DNA of 64,000 nt from Microcaldota archaeon (GTDB lineage Archaea; Micrarchaeota; Micrarchaeia; Anstonellales; Bilamarchaeaceae): the NCBI GenBank assembly GCA_016212525.1, contig JACRGD010000005.1, forward strand, positions 1 through 64,000. Reading direction: 5' to 3'. A program made the translations under genes and the position numbers. The notes under the pieces were generated by a model. That model made no database searches, had not been told where the DNA came from, and saw only the letters and a list, made by a program, of their open reading frames with translations. Positions 8,125-16,703 of the stretch are shown here, piece by piece. Each line of letters opens with the position of its first letter. Position 1 is the first letter of the stretch.

Positions 8125-9186
8125 CTAAATCATTTTCATGAATTTGTCGAATAAGTATCTCGAATCGTGGGGTCCGCTCTGGGCTTCCGGGTGATATTGT
8201 ACACAGAATATGTCTTTATTTTTGTTACAAAGGCCTTCTATTGTTTTATCATTTAAATTTGTGTGGCTTACTTCAAAGCCCTTGGGAACTTTGCCCACTG
8301 CAAAGCCGTGATTTTGGGTTGTTATTGCTATTTTGTCTAGTTCTATGTCCTGTACTGCGTGATTTGCGCCCCGATGGCCGAACTTTAGTTTATATGTATC
8401 TCCACCAAATGCATGTGCGATTAGTTGGTTTCCAAGACAAATACCAAACATTGGTCGATATCCTTCCAACTCCCGTATCAGTTTGTGGACTCCTGTTAAT
8501 ATGGCTGGGTCGCCAGGTCCGTTGGACAGTACTATTCCGTCTGGTTCGAGTTCCTTTATTTCCTGGGCACTAGAACTGTGCGGCATCAGGTACACTTTCG
8601 AATCTCTTTTAGCAAGCTGGTCTATTATTCCATGTTTTACTCCGAAATCGATTAATGCGATTTTGCGTTTCCCTTTCCCGTGTGTCTGGGTTTTTTTGGT
8701 CGATACCTGGGCTACAAAATCGATTGAAGAGTAGTCGAAATTAAGTTTTTCAAGTGCTTTTTTGACATTTATTTTATCCTCTTCAGGGGTTGTTATGATT
8801 GTTGCTGGCATGACTCCTTTTTCGCGTATGTGCCTTACGAGAAATCTGGTGTCAATTCCGCTGATTCCTGGTATTTTTTGTTCTTTTAGGAATTCATCGA
8901 GCGATTCCTGAGCTTCTCGATGTTGATATTCTTGGCTTAACTGTCGTACGACCAGTCCGCTCTGGTGTATTTTTGGGCTTTCTCGGTCTTTGCCGTTTAT
9001 GCCGTAATTTCCTATCAACGGATATGTGAGAATTAGTATCTGGCCTGCGTAGCTGGGGTCTGTTAGCATTTCCTCATAACCCATCATGGATGTATTAAAT
9101 ACGAGTTCACCTGATCGCTCTCCAATGGCTCCAAAACCCGTGCCGTATAACACAGTCCCATCTTTAAGGATAAGCGCAGCTTTCAT
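8125..9186 (-). CDS. carA: Carbamoyl-phosphate synthase small (glutaminase) subunit
   Basis: A 353-residue CarA. The N-terminal half begins KAALILKDGTVLYGTGFGA and the C-terminal half is a class I glutamine amidotransferase with the nucleophile Cys in GICLGNQ and the His-Glu pair in VQYHPEA. It hydrolyses glutamine and channels ammonia to CarB. The frame stays open upstream to 9291, but the family start is the ATG at 9186, preceded by GGGG. A TATA-like ATTATAAAT lies about 50 nt upstream of the start, giving a short leader. The TATA box lies between the two arms of an inverted repeat. The unit continues with a zinc-finger protein and carB. Confidence 0.96.
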   Translation of the reverse strand: MKAALILKDGTVLYGTGFGAIGERSGELVFNTSMMGYEEMLTDPSYAGQILILTYPLIGNYGINGKDRESPKIHQSGLVVRQLSQEYQHREAQESLDEFLKEQKIPGISGIDTRFLVRHIREKGVMPATIITTPEEDKINVKKALEKLNFDYSSIDFVAQVSTKKTQTHGKGKRKIALIDFGVKHGIIDQLAKRDSKVYLMPHSSSAQEIKELEPDGIVLSNGPGDPAILTGVHKLIRELEGYRPMFGICLGNQLIAHAFGGDTYKLKFGHRGANHAVQDIELDKIAITTQNHGFAVGKVPKGFEVSHTNLNDKTIEGLCNKNKDIFCVQYHPEAQSGPHDSRYLFDKFMKMI

Positions 9187-9221
9187 ATAATTTCCCCGCA
9201 AACTCAGAACTAGGTATCTAT

Positions 9222-9250
9222 AACACAACTGGCATTTATAATTGTTGTGT
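9222..9250 (-). promoter_or_regulatory. carA promoter: inverted repeat around the TATA box
   Basis: ACACAAC at 9223-9229 and GTTGTGT at 9244-9250 form a perfect 7-bp inverted repeat with centres 21 bp apart (two helical turns). The 14-nt spacer carries the carA TATA sequence (minus strand ATTATAAAT). A dimeric repressor bound here would block TBP. The regulator is not identifiable from the window. Confidence 0.5.
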
Positions 9251-9274
9251 GTTTGAGTGTTTTCATTCTCATCT

Positions 9275-10123
9275 TTAAGCCGCTTCTTCAACGCAATATG
9301 GCGGTATTATTATTCCTTCTCTTGCTGCGATTTTAAGTATGTCTGCTTTCATTTTTTCAAAATCTATGTATCTCTGAGTGTGATCAAACCTCATCGCTTT
9401 TTCAATAACTGGCCAAAATGGTGTTTGGAATTTTACCGGATTTGTATTAGTTGAATTTTGTCCCGTCTCTGTACGGTATACATCTTCCCCTTTTAATATT
9501 CTATATAATATTGTTCCAGCTGAAAAAATGTCATATCTTCTTCCGCTGTTTCTTTTTTGTAATATTTCTTCCGGAGGGCAATGTTCTGTAGTTGTTTTTG
9601 GTATCTCTTGGTATATCTCTGTGGCAACATCCCTTTTCCTTCGGCTTCTTGCCACTCCAAAATCGGTCAGCGTCATTTGTTTGCCCAGTATAAAATTGGC
9701 TGGTTTTAGGTCTCTATGAACTACTCCGTATCTGTGTGCTCCTTCATGAATCGCATCGAGCATTTCTAAAAATAGGCTGATCTGTTGGCCTAGTGTTAAT
9801 TGAGGATTCAATGTTATTTTATCCGCACTCTCATAAGGACGATATTCCATTGTTAGTTCTGCTCGTTTTTCATCAAATCCTATTGGTTTTGGGATTCGGG
9901 TAGCTCCTAACCTGTCTAGTTCAGTCATGATCTCAAATTCGTGTTTCAATACTCTTTTTAATGGGGGTATTATTTCTCCAGATACTTCTGCAGCATTTAC
10001 TCTTTTTACTACTACTCCTCTGCTTAACTCAACTATGCTATTATCTCTAAAAAGTATTCTGTCTGTATTTGGCTGTTCTTTTAGTTCCATTTTGCCAAAT
10101 AGGAGTAATTTTTTACTTGCCAT
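9275..10123 (-). CDS. Eukaryote-type Ser/Thr protein kinase
   Basis: A 282-residue protein kinase. Catalytic-loop HRDLKPAN is at residues 136-143 (Asp138, Asn143), DFG at 154-156, a VVVK-type lysine at about residue 40 and a helix-C Glu at about 62-64. CPPEE stands in place of the APE motif. The Gly-rich loop is poorly conserved (LSRGVVV). The end of the kinase lobe (RRYDIFSAGTILYRIL) is normal. There is no membrane segment or sensor domain, so it is a soluble kinase close to minimal length. TATATA at about 10147-10155 lies about 26 nt before the ATG, so the mRNA is probably leaderless. It is upstream of carA on the same strand, but carA has its own promoter. Confidence 0.88.
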   Translation of the reverse strand: MASKKLLLFGKMELKEQPNTDRILFRDNSIVELSRGVVVKRVNAAEVSGEIIPPLKRVLKHEFEIMTELDRLGATRIPKPIGFDEKRAELTMEYRPYESADKITLNPQLTLGQQISLFLEMLDAIHEGAHRYGVVHRDLKPANFILGKQMTLTDFGVARSRRKRDVATEIYQEIPKTTTEHCPPEEILQKRNSGRRYDIFSAGTILYRILKGEDVYRTETGQNSTNTNPVKFQTPFWPVIEKAMRFDHTQRYIDFEKMKADILKIAAREGIIIPPYCVEEAA

Positions 10124-10155
10124 TAATATACATTATTTATCAATAATCTATATAA

Positions 10156-10809
10156 TTACTTGTTTTTGCTCTTCGTTCTGAGCGTCGCCTTTTCTATTTC
10201 ACAAACGCCTCTTTGCCCATCCCAGTTTTTACTCGTTTTCAGGATTTCTATCCTCTTTTTGAAAAATGGAGCGTCGGTAACGTAAGTTTCGCCCTCGCCA
10301 CCCTCTAAGAATGGATGAACTCCCTTTACGTTCGCCTCTATTATTTTCATATATGGCTGATCCAGAAATTTTTCATCAAGTCCTTCTGCCGCTACTGCCA
10401 TGACCTTTATTTCAAAATATTTTAGTAGTTCTGGCAATAGTTGATCGCCTAAATCCTTGTGCCAAAGCGGAGCAAACGTTGGTATGTCCAACTCTTCTCC
10501 GATACGATCGATTCTGCGGCGCTGATATTCGCTGGCTATTGCACCGGCAACTATTGCCTTCGCACCCATTCGCTTAAACGTTTCCTTGAGTTTTTGGTGC
10601 CAGTTTTCTTCAGTTGTTTTGACAAAAATCTGCTTGAGTCCAAGTGCTTTGGCCTGAAGCTTCGTTTTATCTACGTTTGGATGGTGAAACATCATCGAAT
10701 ACTCTGGTGGGATGACACTGACCAGTACCGGTTCAAACCCCTGAAAAAGAGCCCAGAAGGTAGCAAAAACAGAATCCTTACCGCCTGAAAACAAGACCGC
10801 GACTTTCAT
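10156..10809 (-). CDS. dph6: Diphthine-ammonia ligase
   Basis: A 217-residue ATP-pyrophosphatase of the DUF71/MJ0570 family. The PP-loop SGGKDS is at residues 8-13 and the family-specific EGGEGETYVTDAPFF segment is near residue 170. It performs the last amidation step of diphthamide on elongation factor 2 in archaea and eukaryotes. The start overlaps the end of the upstream GNAT gene by 4 nt, so the two are translationally coupled. The last bases adjoin the promoter of the kinase gene. Confidence 0.88.
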   Translation of the reverse strand: MKVAVLFSGGKDSVFATFWALFQGFEPVLVSVIPPEYSMMFHHPNVDKTKLQAKALGLKQIFVKTTEENWHQKLKETFKRMGAKAIVAGAIASEYQRRRIDRIGEELDIPTFAPLWHKDLGDQLLPELLKYFEIKVMAVAAEGLDEKFLDQPYMKIIEANVKGVHPFLEGGEGETYVTDAPFFKKRIEILKTSKNWDGQRGVCEIEKATLRTKSKNK

Positions 10810-11339
10810 GTTACTCCTCTGCTCTTATCTACTAGTAGCATATATACGGCGTCCTGGTACTTTCCATCGTGAAGAACCCAGTTTGGAAAACGTGCGATCT
10901 CTCTAAACCCAATTTTGTGATAAAGATTCTGAGCGATTTTGTTTTCATCAAAAACTCGAAGGTAGATATTTTTGGGTTTAAATTTTTTCCTTGCCAGTTC
11001 TATAATTTCTCGTAGAAGTTTTTCTCCAAGTCCTTTACCTCTGTACTCTTTTCTTAGTGCCAGTCCTATTTCGACATTTTGATCATTTTTCCACATCTCC
11101 TTTTTAGCACTGCAATTTCCCGCATGTCTTTCTCCATCCCAGACGCATAGCAATATTTCTTTTCCTTTTTTGACATTGGATAGACGTTCTTTGAACCAGA
11201 CTTTCTGCTCTTTCATAGTTGGTTTTTTATTAATTAGAAGAAATGCGTTTTCGTCAATTAGTTCTGATATGAAATCTAAATATGCCTTTATCGAATCGCT
11301 TTTTTTGGGAGGTCGAATTTCAAGTCCCTTGAACATCAT
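10806..11339 (-). CDS. GNAT family N-acetyltransferase
   Basis: A 177-residue acetyltransferase. The acetyl-CoA loop is LALRKEYRGKGLGEKLL (R-x-x-G-x-G motif), followed by the AQNLYHKIGFREI signature at the end of the fold. The substrate cannot be read from sequence; proteins of the RimI/RimJ-like branch acetylate N-termini or small amines. It overlaps dph6 by 4 nt and follows the NFACT-R gene by 20 nt, in a run with translation-related genes. There are two consecutive ATG codons at the start and either may be used. Confidence 0.8.
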   Translation of the reverse strand: MMFKGLEIRPPKKSDSIKAYLDFISELIDENAFLLINKKPTMKEQKVWFKERLSNVKKGKEILLCVWDGERHAGNCSAKKEMWKNDQNVEIGLALRKEYRGKGLGEKLLREIIELARKKFKPKNIYLRVFDENKIAQNLYHKIGFREIARFPNWVLHDGKYQDAVYMLLVDKSRGVT

Positions 11340-11359
11340 AATTCCATCCTCATTGCAGG

Positions 11360-12133
11360 TTATTTCTGTCCATTTTCCTGTTTGGTTTTGCTTCTTCCAT
11401 TTGGCAAGGTCTCTAATAGTTCGTCCGGGTGTACTTTGTATCTCTTTGCAAGATTTTTGGCTATCTCGCCCTTTTCCTTTCCGCTCTGGGCCGGAATGAG
11501 TATCATCTCATCTTCGAGTTTCTCTTTTGCGATCTGAGGTGCAATTACAATTCGCTCTGCCTTTTTGCCGACCTTTAGTGCGAGCGTCATATTCCTAAAC
11601 CATCTACGTTCACCTAGAATTGCGAAAGCACCAGACGGAACAAATCCGCCGCTTATGTTTTTTGTAAGCTGTTCCTTCTTTACACAATATACATCAACCG
11701 CAGCATTCCCATTCTTCCATCCATTGGAATAGCTAGCCGCCATCTGAGCACATTCTGAAAGCTCCTCTTCGCTGGCTTTCTTTCCGTCTTTAAGTACGAA
11801 TACTGCTCCTCCTTGTATGTCTGCATGGAAAAAAAGGTCTTCATCGGTCATCTGTTTCGAAACTATGAGGTCGTTCTGCTGTGCATTTCTTCCGCCGATC
11901 ATGAGTCTTCCCTGCTCATTTAGGTAGTAGTGGAATTTCTCGAACCATTGTTTCTCGCGCTTTATTCGAATGTTCTTTTTCTTTTCTGTTTTCTTTGCCT
12001 TTTCGATCTCTTTTTGGGTTTCTTTTATTGCCTCTTCTATCCCCTTTAATTTCTCCCTGCTGTCTTTTGCCTTATCATAATAATATGCAGCATTTTCGTG
12101 CACATTTTTTTCAAAGAAAATCTTGATCTTCAT
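11360..12133 (-). CDS. Stand-alone NFACT-R (DUF814) protein
   Basis: A 257-residue protein with a Lys/Glu-rich coiled coil at residues 20-60 and then the NFACT-R domain: KFHYYLNEQGRLMIGGRNAQ, DLFFHADIQGGAVFVLK, and a C-terminal VPSGAFAILGERRWFRN region. Full-length RqcH/NEMF proteins are 550 residues or more and carry NFACT-N and HhH domains before the coil. These are absent, and the upstream gene 16 nt away is unrelated. NFACT-R is linked to ribosome-associated quality control and RNA binding. This is either a naturally short form or the C-terminal half of a split gene whose partner lies elsewhere. Confidence 0.82.
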   Translation of the reverse strand: MKIKIFFEKNVHENAAYYYDKAKDSREKLKGIEEAIKETQKEIEKAKKTEKKKNIRIKREKQWFEKFHYYLNEQGRLMIGGRNAQQNDLIVSKQMTDEDLFFHADIQGGAVFVLKDGKKASEEELSECAQMAASYSNGWKNGNAAVDVYCVKKEQLTKNISGGFVPSGAFAILGERRWFRNMTLALKVGKKAERIVIAPQIAKEKLEDEMILIPAQSGKEKGEIAKNLAKRYKVHPDELLETLPNGRSKTKQENGQK

Positions 12134-12149
12134 GTATTGTCTCCTTGTC

Positions 12150-13583
12150 TTATCGCAGTGCTTCCATTATGAGTATGTCTGTGGGATTTAAATCGTCCGT
12201 TATTATTTTTCCCCGGTCCAGTTGAACGTGAGCTAACTCTGTTTTGTATTTGTTTTCGAATTCGCTTATGTTCCGATCTGTTGCTATGAGCATTATGTTC
12301 TGTCTTTTTTCATAATCTTTGTTTGTCGGAAACAACACTATCTTCCTGTAGTTATTGGCAAACGTTTTGTATATGCTTTGAAAGAGTTCGCTTCGATCTC
12401 CTTGTATGCTCCCGATCACATTCACTACTACTATAGCGTCTGTAGTTCCTTTCTCCTTTAGTTGTTTTAGAAATTCATCGCTTGTCAGATGAAACGGTAC
12501 GCTTTTGCCCCGATAAGTGTCGATTATGATAAAATCATATCTCTGATCTGTCTTTTCTATGTATCTGCGGGCATCTTCGATTACTATTTCTGTTCTTTCA
12601 TTCTCTGTCAGATTAAAAAATCGCTTTCCAACTTCTATTGTTTTTTCATCTATCTCGACTCCGGTAACTGTGGCATCTGGTTTTGCCTTAAATATTCCAT
12701 CAATAATTGTTCCCGCAGCAACTCCTAACATGAGCACTTTTGGCGTTTTTCCCATTAGTTCATATGTTTTTTGGGTTTGTTTTTCATACTCAAAAATTGC
12801 TTTTCCACCTACTCCGTGTCCGCTACTGATCGCATTGTCCAGAAGTAATATTCTGCTCGATTCATTGAAGAAATCTCCATCAAGGACCCGAATGTGGTAA
12901 TATGGGCTTTCTCCCTCGTAAACGGTCGTTCCTTTGTATATCTCGATTGGTGCGGTTGCAACTGAAAGTGTCATTAAAAAAATCAGTACGATTGTATATT
13001 TGGGACTGTTCATTTTTATTGCCTTTAGGTAAATCCCAAGTAATGCCATTATGATCCCTGTTCCGATGAAGATCCATTTGACTGGAAGATTCGGGACTAA
13101 GATAAAACCCGTTCCAAGAGTTCCAAGGATGCTTCCAAGCGTCGAAACTGCAAATACTCTCCCTGAATTTTCACCTTCCTTGCCTGCTTTTGATGTAAGC
13201 TTGATTATGTAAGGCGATACAATTCCGTATGTTGCTGCTGCAGGGAAGAATATGAGACTGGTCAATATGCTGGCCGTTGTTATGTCCAATATTGCTGCCA
13301 GCGGGCCTACAAACGTTCCCAAAAGATATGCCAAAAAAGTCGTAATCGAACAAATTATGAAAATTTTTCCAAGTCCTTCTTTAGTGGGATTTTTATCTGC
13401 CATCTTGCCGCCATAGTAATACCCTAGACTAAGTGCACCCAGTACGCTTGCAATTACTGCCGCCCAGCTAAATATTGTGTTTCCTATATACGGGGCCGTG
13501 AGCCTGGGTCCTCCAATTTCAATTACCATAAGGCAAAATCCGGATATGAATGATGCTATTAGTATCTCTTTTTCCTGTTCCAT
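12150..13583 (-). CDS. Membrane-anchored spermidine synthase-like protein
   Basis: A fused protein of 477 residues. The first 200 residues contain about seven hydrophobic helices (for example FISGFCLMVIEIGGPRLTAPYIG). The C-terminal half has the spermidine synthase-like Rossmann fold: VLMLGVAAGTIIDGI, VTGVEIDEKTIEVG, IEDARRYI and FIIIDTYRG. In this family the polyamine reaction is often unproven. The acidic DTYRG in place of the usual D-x-x-D-P-x-G suggests a different substrate. The frame has an ATG at 13595, but the ATG at 13583 lies about 28 nt from the shared TATA box and keeps the spacing seen at two other divergent promoters here. I prefer it with moderate certainty. Confidence 0.8.
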   Translation of the reverse strand: MEQEKEILIASFISGFCLMVIEIGGPRLTAPYIGNTIFSWAAVIASVLGALSLGYYYGGKMADKNPTKEGLGKIFIICSITTFLAYLLGTFVGPLAAILDITTASILTSLIFFPAAATYGIVSPYIIKLTSKAGKEGENSGRVFAVSTLGSILGTLGTGFILVPNLPVKWIFIGTGIIMALLGIYLKAIKMNSPKYTIVLIFLMTLSVATAPIEIYKGTTVYEGESPYYHIRVLDGDFFNESSRILLLDNAISSGHGVGGKAIFEYEKQTQKTYELMGKTPKVLMLGVAAGTIIDGIFKAKPDATVTGVEIDEKTIEVGKRFFNLTENERTEIVIEDARRYIEKTDQRYDFIIIDTYRGKSVPFHLTSDEFLKQLKEKGTTDAIVVVNVIGSIQGDRSELFQSIYKTFANNYRKIVLFPTNKDYEKRQNIMLIATDRNISEFENKYKTELAHVQLDRGKIITDDLNPTDILIMEALR

Positions 13584-13606
13584 ACTATCGTTCATATTTG
13601 ATTAGG

Positions 13607-13616
13607 CCTTTATACT
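13607..13616. promoter_or_regulatory. Shared TATA box of a divergent pair
   Basis: TTTATACT at 13609-13616 reads as AGTATAAAGG on the minus strand. It lies about 24 nt before the plus-strand ATG at 13636 and about 28 nt before the minus-strand ATG at 13583. No other TATA candidate fits in this short gap, so one box probably serves both leaderless transcripts. Confidence 0.5.
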
Positions 13617-13635
13617 TTTGTTTTCTAATCTCCTC

Positions 13636-14907
13636 ATGTCCTCCCTTTTAATCAAAGATACGACTGTTCTTCTTCCTACTGGCTCCGTTTCCGGGCACCT
13701 CTATGTTGATGAGGATAAAATTTCCGACATCGGTTCATTTTCTCTCTCTGGCAAAAAATCCGATTTGGTTATCGATGGTTCTGGCAAGCTCCTGATGCCT
13801 GGCTTTGCCAATATGCACACGCACGTTTCGCTCCAAATATTTCGGGGCTACGGCGAGGGTCTTCCTCTTGAACGGTGGCTAAAAGAGAAGATTTGGCCTG
13901 CGGAAGAAAAACAAACCCCTGCCCAGGTTCGTGCTGCCGCAAATCTGGCATTTTGCGAAATGATCAAAAGTGGGACTACTTGCTTTGCAGATATGTGCAT
14001 CTTCGATCCTCTTCCTGTATTTGACAGTGCGTCCAAATTCGGTATTCGGGGCTCGGTTTCTCGGGGTATACTTAACTCAAATGATGATTCAAAGAATTCC
14101 GATCTTCTCGATGCTGTTCAGAACCTATGTGAATACGGGACAGACCTTGTTTCCCCGTCTATCTCAGCCCATGCTCCATATACCTGTTCAAAGGAGCTTC
14201 TGATTCAAACAAAAAAACTGGCAAAGAAAAAAGGTCTTAAATACCAAATTCATGTTAGTGAGACTCGTAAAGAGGTTTTCGAAATCCTGGATCGAACTGG
14301 AAAATACCCAATTGAGTATCTTGATTCAATCGGTCTTCTGGATTCAGATTCGATTTTCGCACATTGCGGCTGGCTAACCAAACGTGAAATTTCTCTTCTT
14401 GGTAAAAACAAAGTGAATATTGTCAGTTGCCCCGTTAGCAATCTGAAATTGGCTACTGGAGGAATTTGTCAGTTGCACGAACTCGATGCTGCAGGTGCAA
14501 ATGTCTCTCTAGGTACTGACAGTGTAGCAAGCAACAATTCGCTCAATATGTTCGAGACGTTAAAATTTGCCGCGCTTCTCCAAAAACACCACTACTGGAA
14601 AGCCGATGTCCTAAGTGCCAAACGTGCGTTCGAGTTTGCTACTGTTAATGGTTATCATGCCCTTGGCTTAAATGGCGGAATCATCAAGAAAGGTGCGCTT
14701 GCAGATATGGTTCTTTTGGATAAGTCCGCAAACCTTAGGCCAGTGAATGATATTTACTCAAACCTGGTCTACTCGGCTTCGCCTGCCAACATTTCCCATG
14801 TGATCATCGGTGGCAAGCTTATTTTGAAAGACGGGAAATTCACTACTGTTGATGAGGAACAAATCTTTCGCGAGGCGGATAACGCTGCGGCTGATTTGTT
14901 TGGCTAG
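13636..14907 (+). CDS. Amidohydrolase, 5'-deoxyadenosine/MTA/SAH deaminase type
   Basis: A 423-residue member of the metal-dependent amidohydrolase family. Metal ligands are visible: H-x-H in NMHTHVSLQIFRGYG, His in QIHVSE, His in IFAHCGWL and Asp in LGTDSVASNN. This pattern matches the archaeal DadD/MtaD group, which deaminates 5'-deoxyadenosine, S-adenosylhomocysteine or methylthioadenosine in purine salvage. The substrate within the group cannot be fixed from sequence. An upstream TTG at 13618 is in frame, but the ATG at 13636 is about 24 nt after the TATA box and fits a leaderless transcript. Confidence 0.87.
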   Translation: MSSLLIKDTTVLLPTGSVSGHLYVDEDKISDIGSFSLSGKKSDLVIDGSGKLLMPGFANMHTHVSLQIFRGYGEGLPLERWLKEKIWPAEEKQTPAQVRAAANLAFCEMIKSGTTCFADMCIFDPLPVFDSASKFGIRGSVSRGILNSNDDSKNSDLLDAVQNLCEYGTDLVSPSISAHAPYTCSKELLIQTKKLAKKKGLKYQIHVSETRKEVFEILDRTGKYPIEYLDSIGLLDSDSIFAHCGWLTKREISLLGKNKVNIVSCPVSNLKLATGGICQLHELDAAGANVSLGTDSVASNNSLNMFETLKFAALLQKHHYWKADVLSAKRAFEFATVNGYHALGLNGGIIKKGALADMVLLDKSANLRPVNDIYSNLVYSASPANISHVIIGGKLILKDGKFTTVDEEQIFREADNAAADLFG

Positions 14908-14919
14908 ATTAATCTCTAA

Positions 14920-15510
14920 TCAGTTCGTCCTTATTTTTTTCAAAAGTCTTAAGTAAATATATCCAAAAATCAGGCCTCCAAAATGTGCCGAATGCAGTGC
15001 ATTTGCTTGAAGTGAGAAAATTCCCAGAACGGCGATTAGTTCGTAGATTAAAAACAATATTGCTGCAGTCTGAACTTTCATTTTTATGAGAAATATCTTG
15101 ATATTCAAATTTGGTACTCTGGCAGCGGCTGCCCCCAATAGTGCAGAGACTGCACCGCTGGATCCAAATATTATACTAGTCTCATTTTCCAGTCCAAGTC
15201 CCACAGAAACAAAGTAGGCAATCATTGCCACCATTCCTCCGACAAAAAATATTATCAATAGTTGTTTTTTCCCAAAATTTGTCTCTATTAGATTTCCGAA
15301 AATATAAAGTGCATAGGTATTCAAGAACAGATGAAGCAGATTCAAATGAAGGAAATTGTATGTTAAGATGCGATGCGGCTCGAAAACAATGCGATCTGGA
15401 GAAAAGTAAAATGCCTCAGTATACTCAGGTAAAATGAGTTGTATTACGAATGAAAAAGTTATTGCGAGTGTCAAAATATTTGTTACTGTAAATACTTGCC
15501 CAATCTTCAT
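14920..15510 (-). CDS. Rhomboid-family intramembrane serine protease
   Basis: A 196-residue membrane protein with six hydrophobic helices. The catalytic Ser is in IIFGSSGAVSALLG and the catalytic His in LHSAHFGGLIFGY. The HLNLLHLFLNTYALYIFG segment before them supplies the helix 2 His/Asn region. Rhomboids cleave membrane proteins within or near the bilayer. It is convergent with the amidohydrolase, 12 nt apart. The frame has an ATG at 15522 too, but TTTTAAAC at 15532-15539 is about 25 nt from the ATG at 15510, so I chose the leaderless start. Confidence 0.88.
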   Translation of the reverse strand: MKIGQVFTVTNILTLAITFSFVIQLILPEYTEAFYFSPDRIVFEPHRILTYNFLHLNLLHLFLNTYALYIFGNLIETNFGKKQLLIIFFVGGMVAMIAYFVSVGLGLENETSIIFGSSGAVSALLGAAAARVPNLNIKIFLIKMKVQTAAILFLIYELIAVLGIFSLQANALHSAHFGGLIFGYIYLRLLKKIRTN

Positions 15511-15659
15511 AATTTTGTTCATTTGCCAAAGTTTTAAACTACTGCCAAGTCATGTGAATCTGATCTTCTGCCACTGGTCAGACGGCCTCCAATTTCTATT
15601 CTGGTTTTAAATAATAATCGATCCAAATCTGATATATCAAGATTCGATATGTGTATTCT

Positions 15660-16019
15660 ATGACTAAGTCCTCTTCGTGTATGCCTGGAAAAAGGCTAAA
15701 CATTGCCTTTAGCTTTGGCAAAGTCATCTACGCGTCATTTCTTCTTTGGCTCATTTCAAAAAAACCGATTCACGGATACGAGTTAATCAAACTCCTAAAA
15801 ACTGAATCAGGATTTTCAAATCTTGGCCCAGGTCATGTCTATCCCTTACTACGCGAGCTAAAGACTCGGGGTTATCTAAGAAGTTCATCTCAAAAAGGAG
15901 GCCGGAAGAAACTTAGTTATTCGATAACCTCTAGTGGTAAAAAGCAACTTGCATTTCTGCGTTCTATTGTATACCAAAAGGGATTGCGATCCGAATATTT
16001 CAAGGAGATGATTTCATGA
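15660..16019 (+). CDS. PadR-family transcriptional regulator
   Basis: A 119-residue winged-helix protein. The PadR pattern is visible: LLWLISKKPIHGYELIKLL, GPGHVYPLLRELKTRGYL and KLSYSITSSGKKQL. PadR proteins usually repress nearby transport or detoxification genes in response to a ligand. Here it is the first gene of a five-gene exporter cluster and overlaps the ATPase gene by 4 nt, so it probably autoregulates the whole unit. ATATATC at about 15631-15638 is 25-28 nt before the ATG at 15660, which supports that start over a GTG at 15651. Confidence 0.82.
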   Translation: MTKSSSCMPGKRLNIAFSFGKVIYASFLLWLISKKPIHGYELIKLLKTESGFSNLGPGHVYPLLRELKTRGYLRSSSQKGGRKKLSYSITSSGKKQLAFLRSIVYQKGLRSEYFKEMIS

Positions 16020-16699
16020 AGGAGAAAAAACCTGTTTTATCTCTTAAAAATCTTACAAAATCCTACAAAATGGGATCATCCACTCTCACTGCCCTTGATA
16101 ACGTTTCGCTCGATATTTATGAGGGCGAACTTGTTTGCATTCTGGGCCCCTCTGGTTCTGGAAAAAGTACTCTTCTTCACATCATGGGCCTTCTGGATTC
16201 TCCAACTTCTGGTTTGCGGTTCATATCCGGCATTGACACGTCCTCTATGTCTGATAATGATCAGGCGACTGTTCGCGGTAGCAAGATCGGTTTCGTCTTC
16301 CAGCGTTTTAATCTGATTCCAAGCCTTACTGCGCTTGAAAATGTTGCTTTGCCTCTTGTTATTACTGCTTCAAAATCCGACCGTACGGCCCGGGCTCAGC
16401 AGATGCTCTCTTCTCTTGGAATGGGCGAACGGCTTTCTCACTATCCAAACCAACTCTCAGGAGGTCAGATGCAGCGTGTTGCAATCGCCCGTGCTCTGTG
16501 CAATAATCCCGATATCATTCTTGCGGATGAGCCAACTGGCAATCTGGACTCAAAAACGGGTTATGAAGTCCTTGAAATTCTCAAGTCTCTTAATGCATCA
16601 GGCAAGACTATTGTTGTGATTACGCACGATGAGGCAATAACCAAAATCGCCCAGCGTGTAGTTAGGATAAAAGATGGAAAAATGTATGAATCTAGGTGA
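16016..16699 (+). CDS. ABC transporter ATPase, LolD/MacB type
   Basis: A 227-residue ABC ATPase. Walker A is GPSGSGKST, the Q-loop is [18 protein letters not shown], the signature is [15 protein letters not shown], Walker B is [11 protein letters not shown] and the switch His is in VVITHDEA. The Q-loop region and the length are those of the LolD/MacB/FtsE subclass, which partners with FtsX-fold permeases; two of these lie three and four genes downstream. Start overlaps the PadR gene by 4 nt (ATGA). Confidence 0.95.
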   Translation: MKEKKPVLSLKNLTKSYKMGSSTLTALDNVSLDIYEGELVCILGPSGSGKSTLLHIMGLLDSPTSGLRFISGIDTSSMSDNDQATVRGSKIGFVFQRFNLIPSLTALENVALPLVITASKSDRTARAQQMLSSLGMGERLSHYPNQLSGGQMQRVAIARALCNNPDIILADEPTGNLDSKTGYEVLEILKSLNASGKTIVVITHDEAITKIAQRVVRIKDGKMYESR

Positions 16700-16703
16700 A
16701 TAT

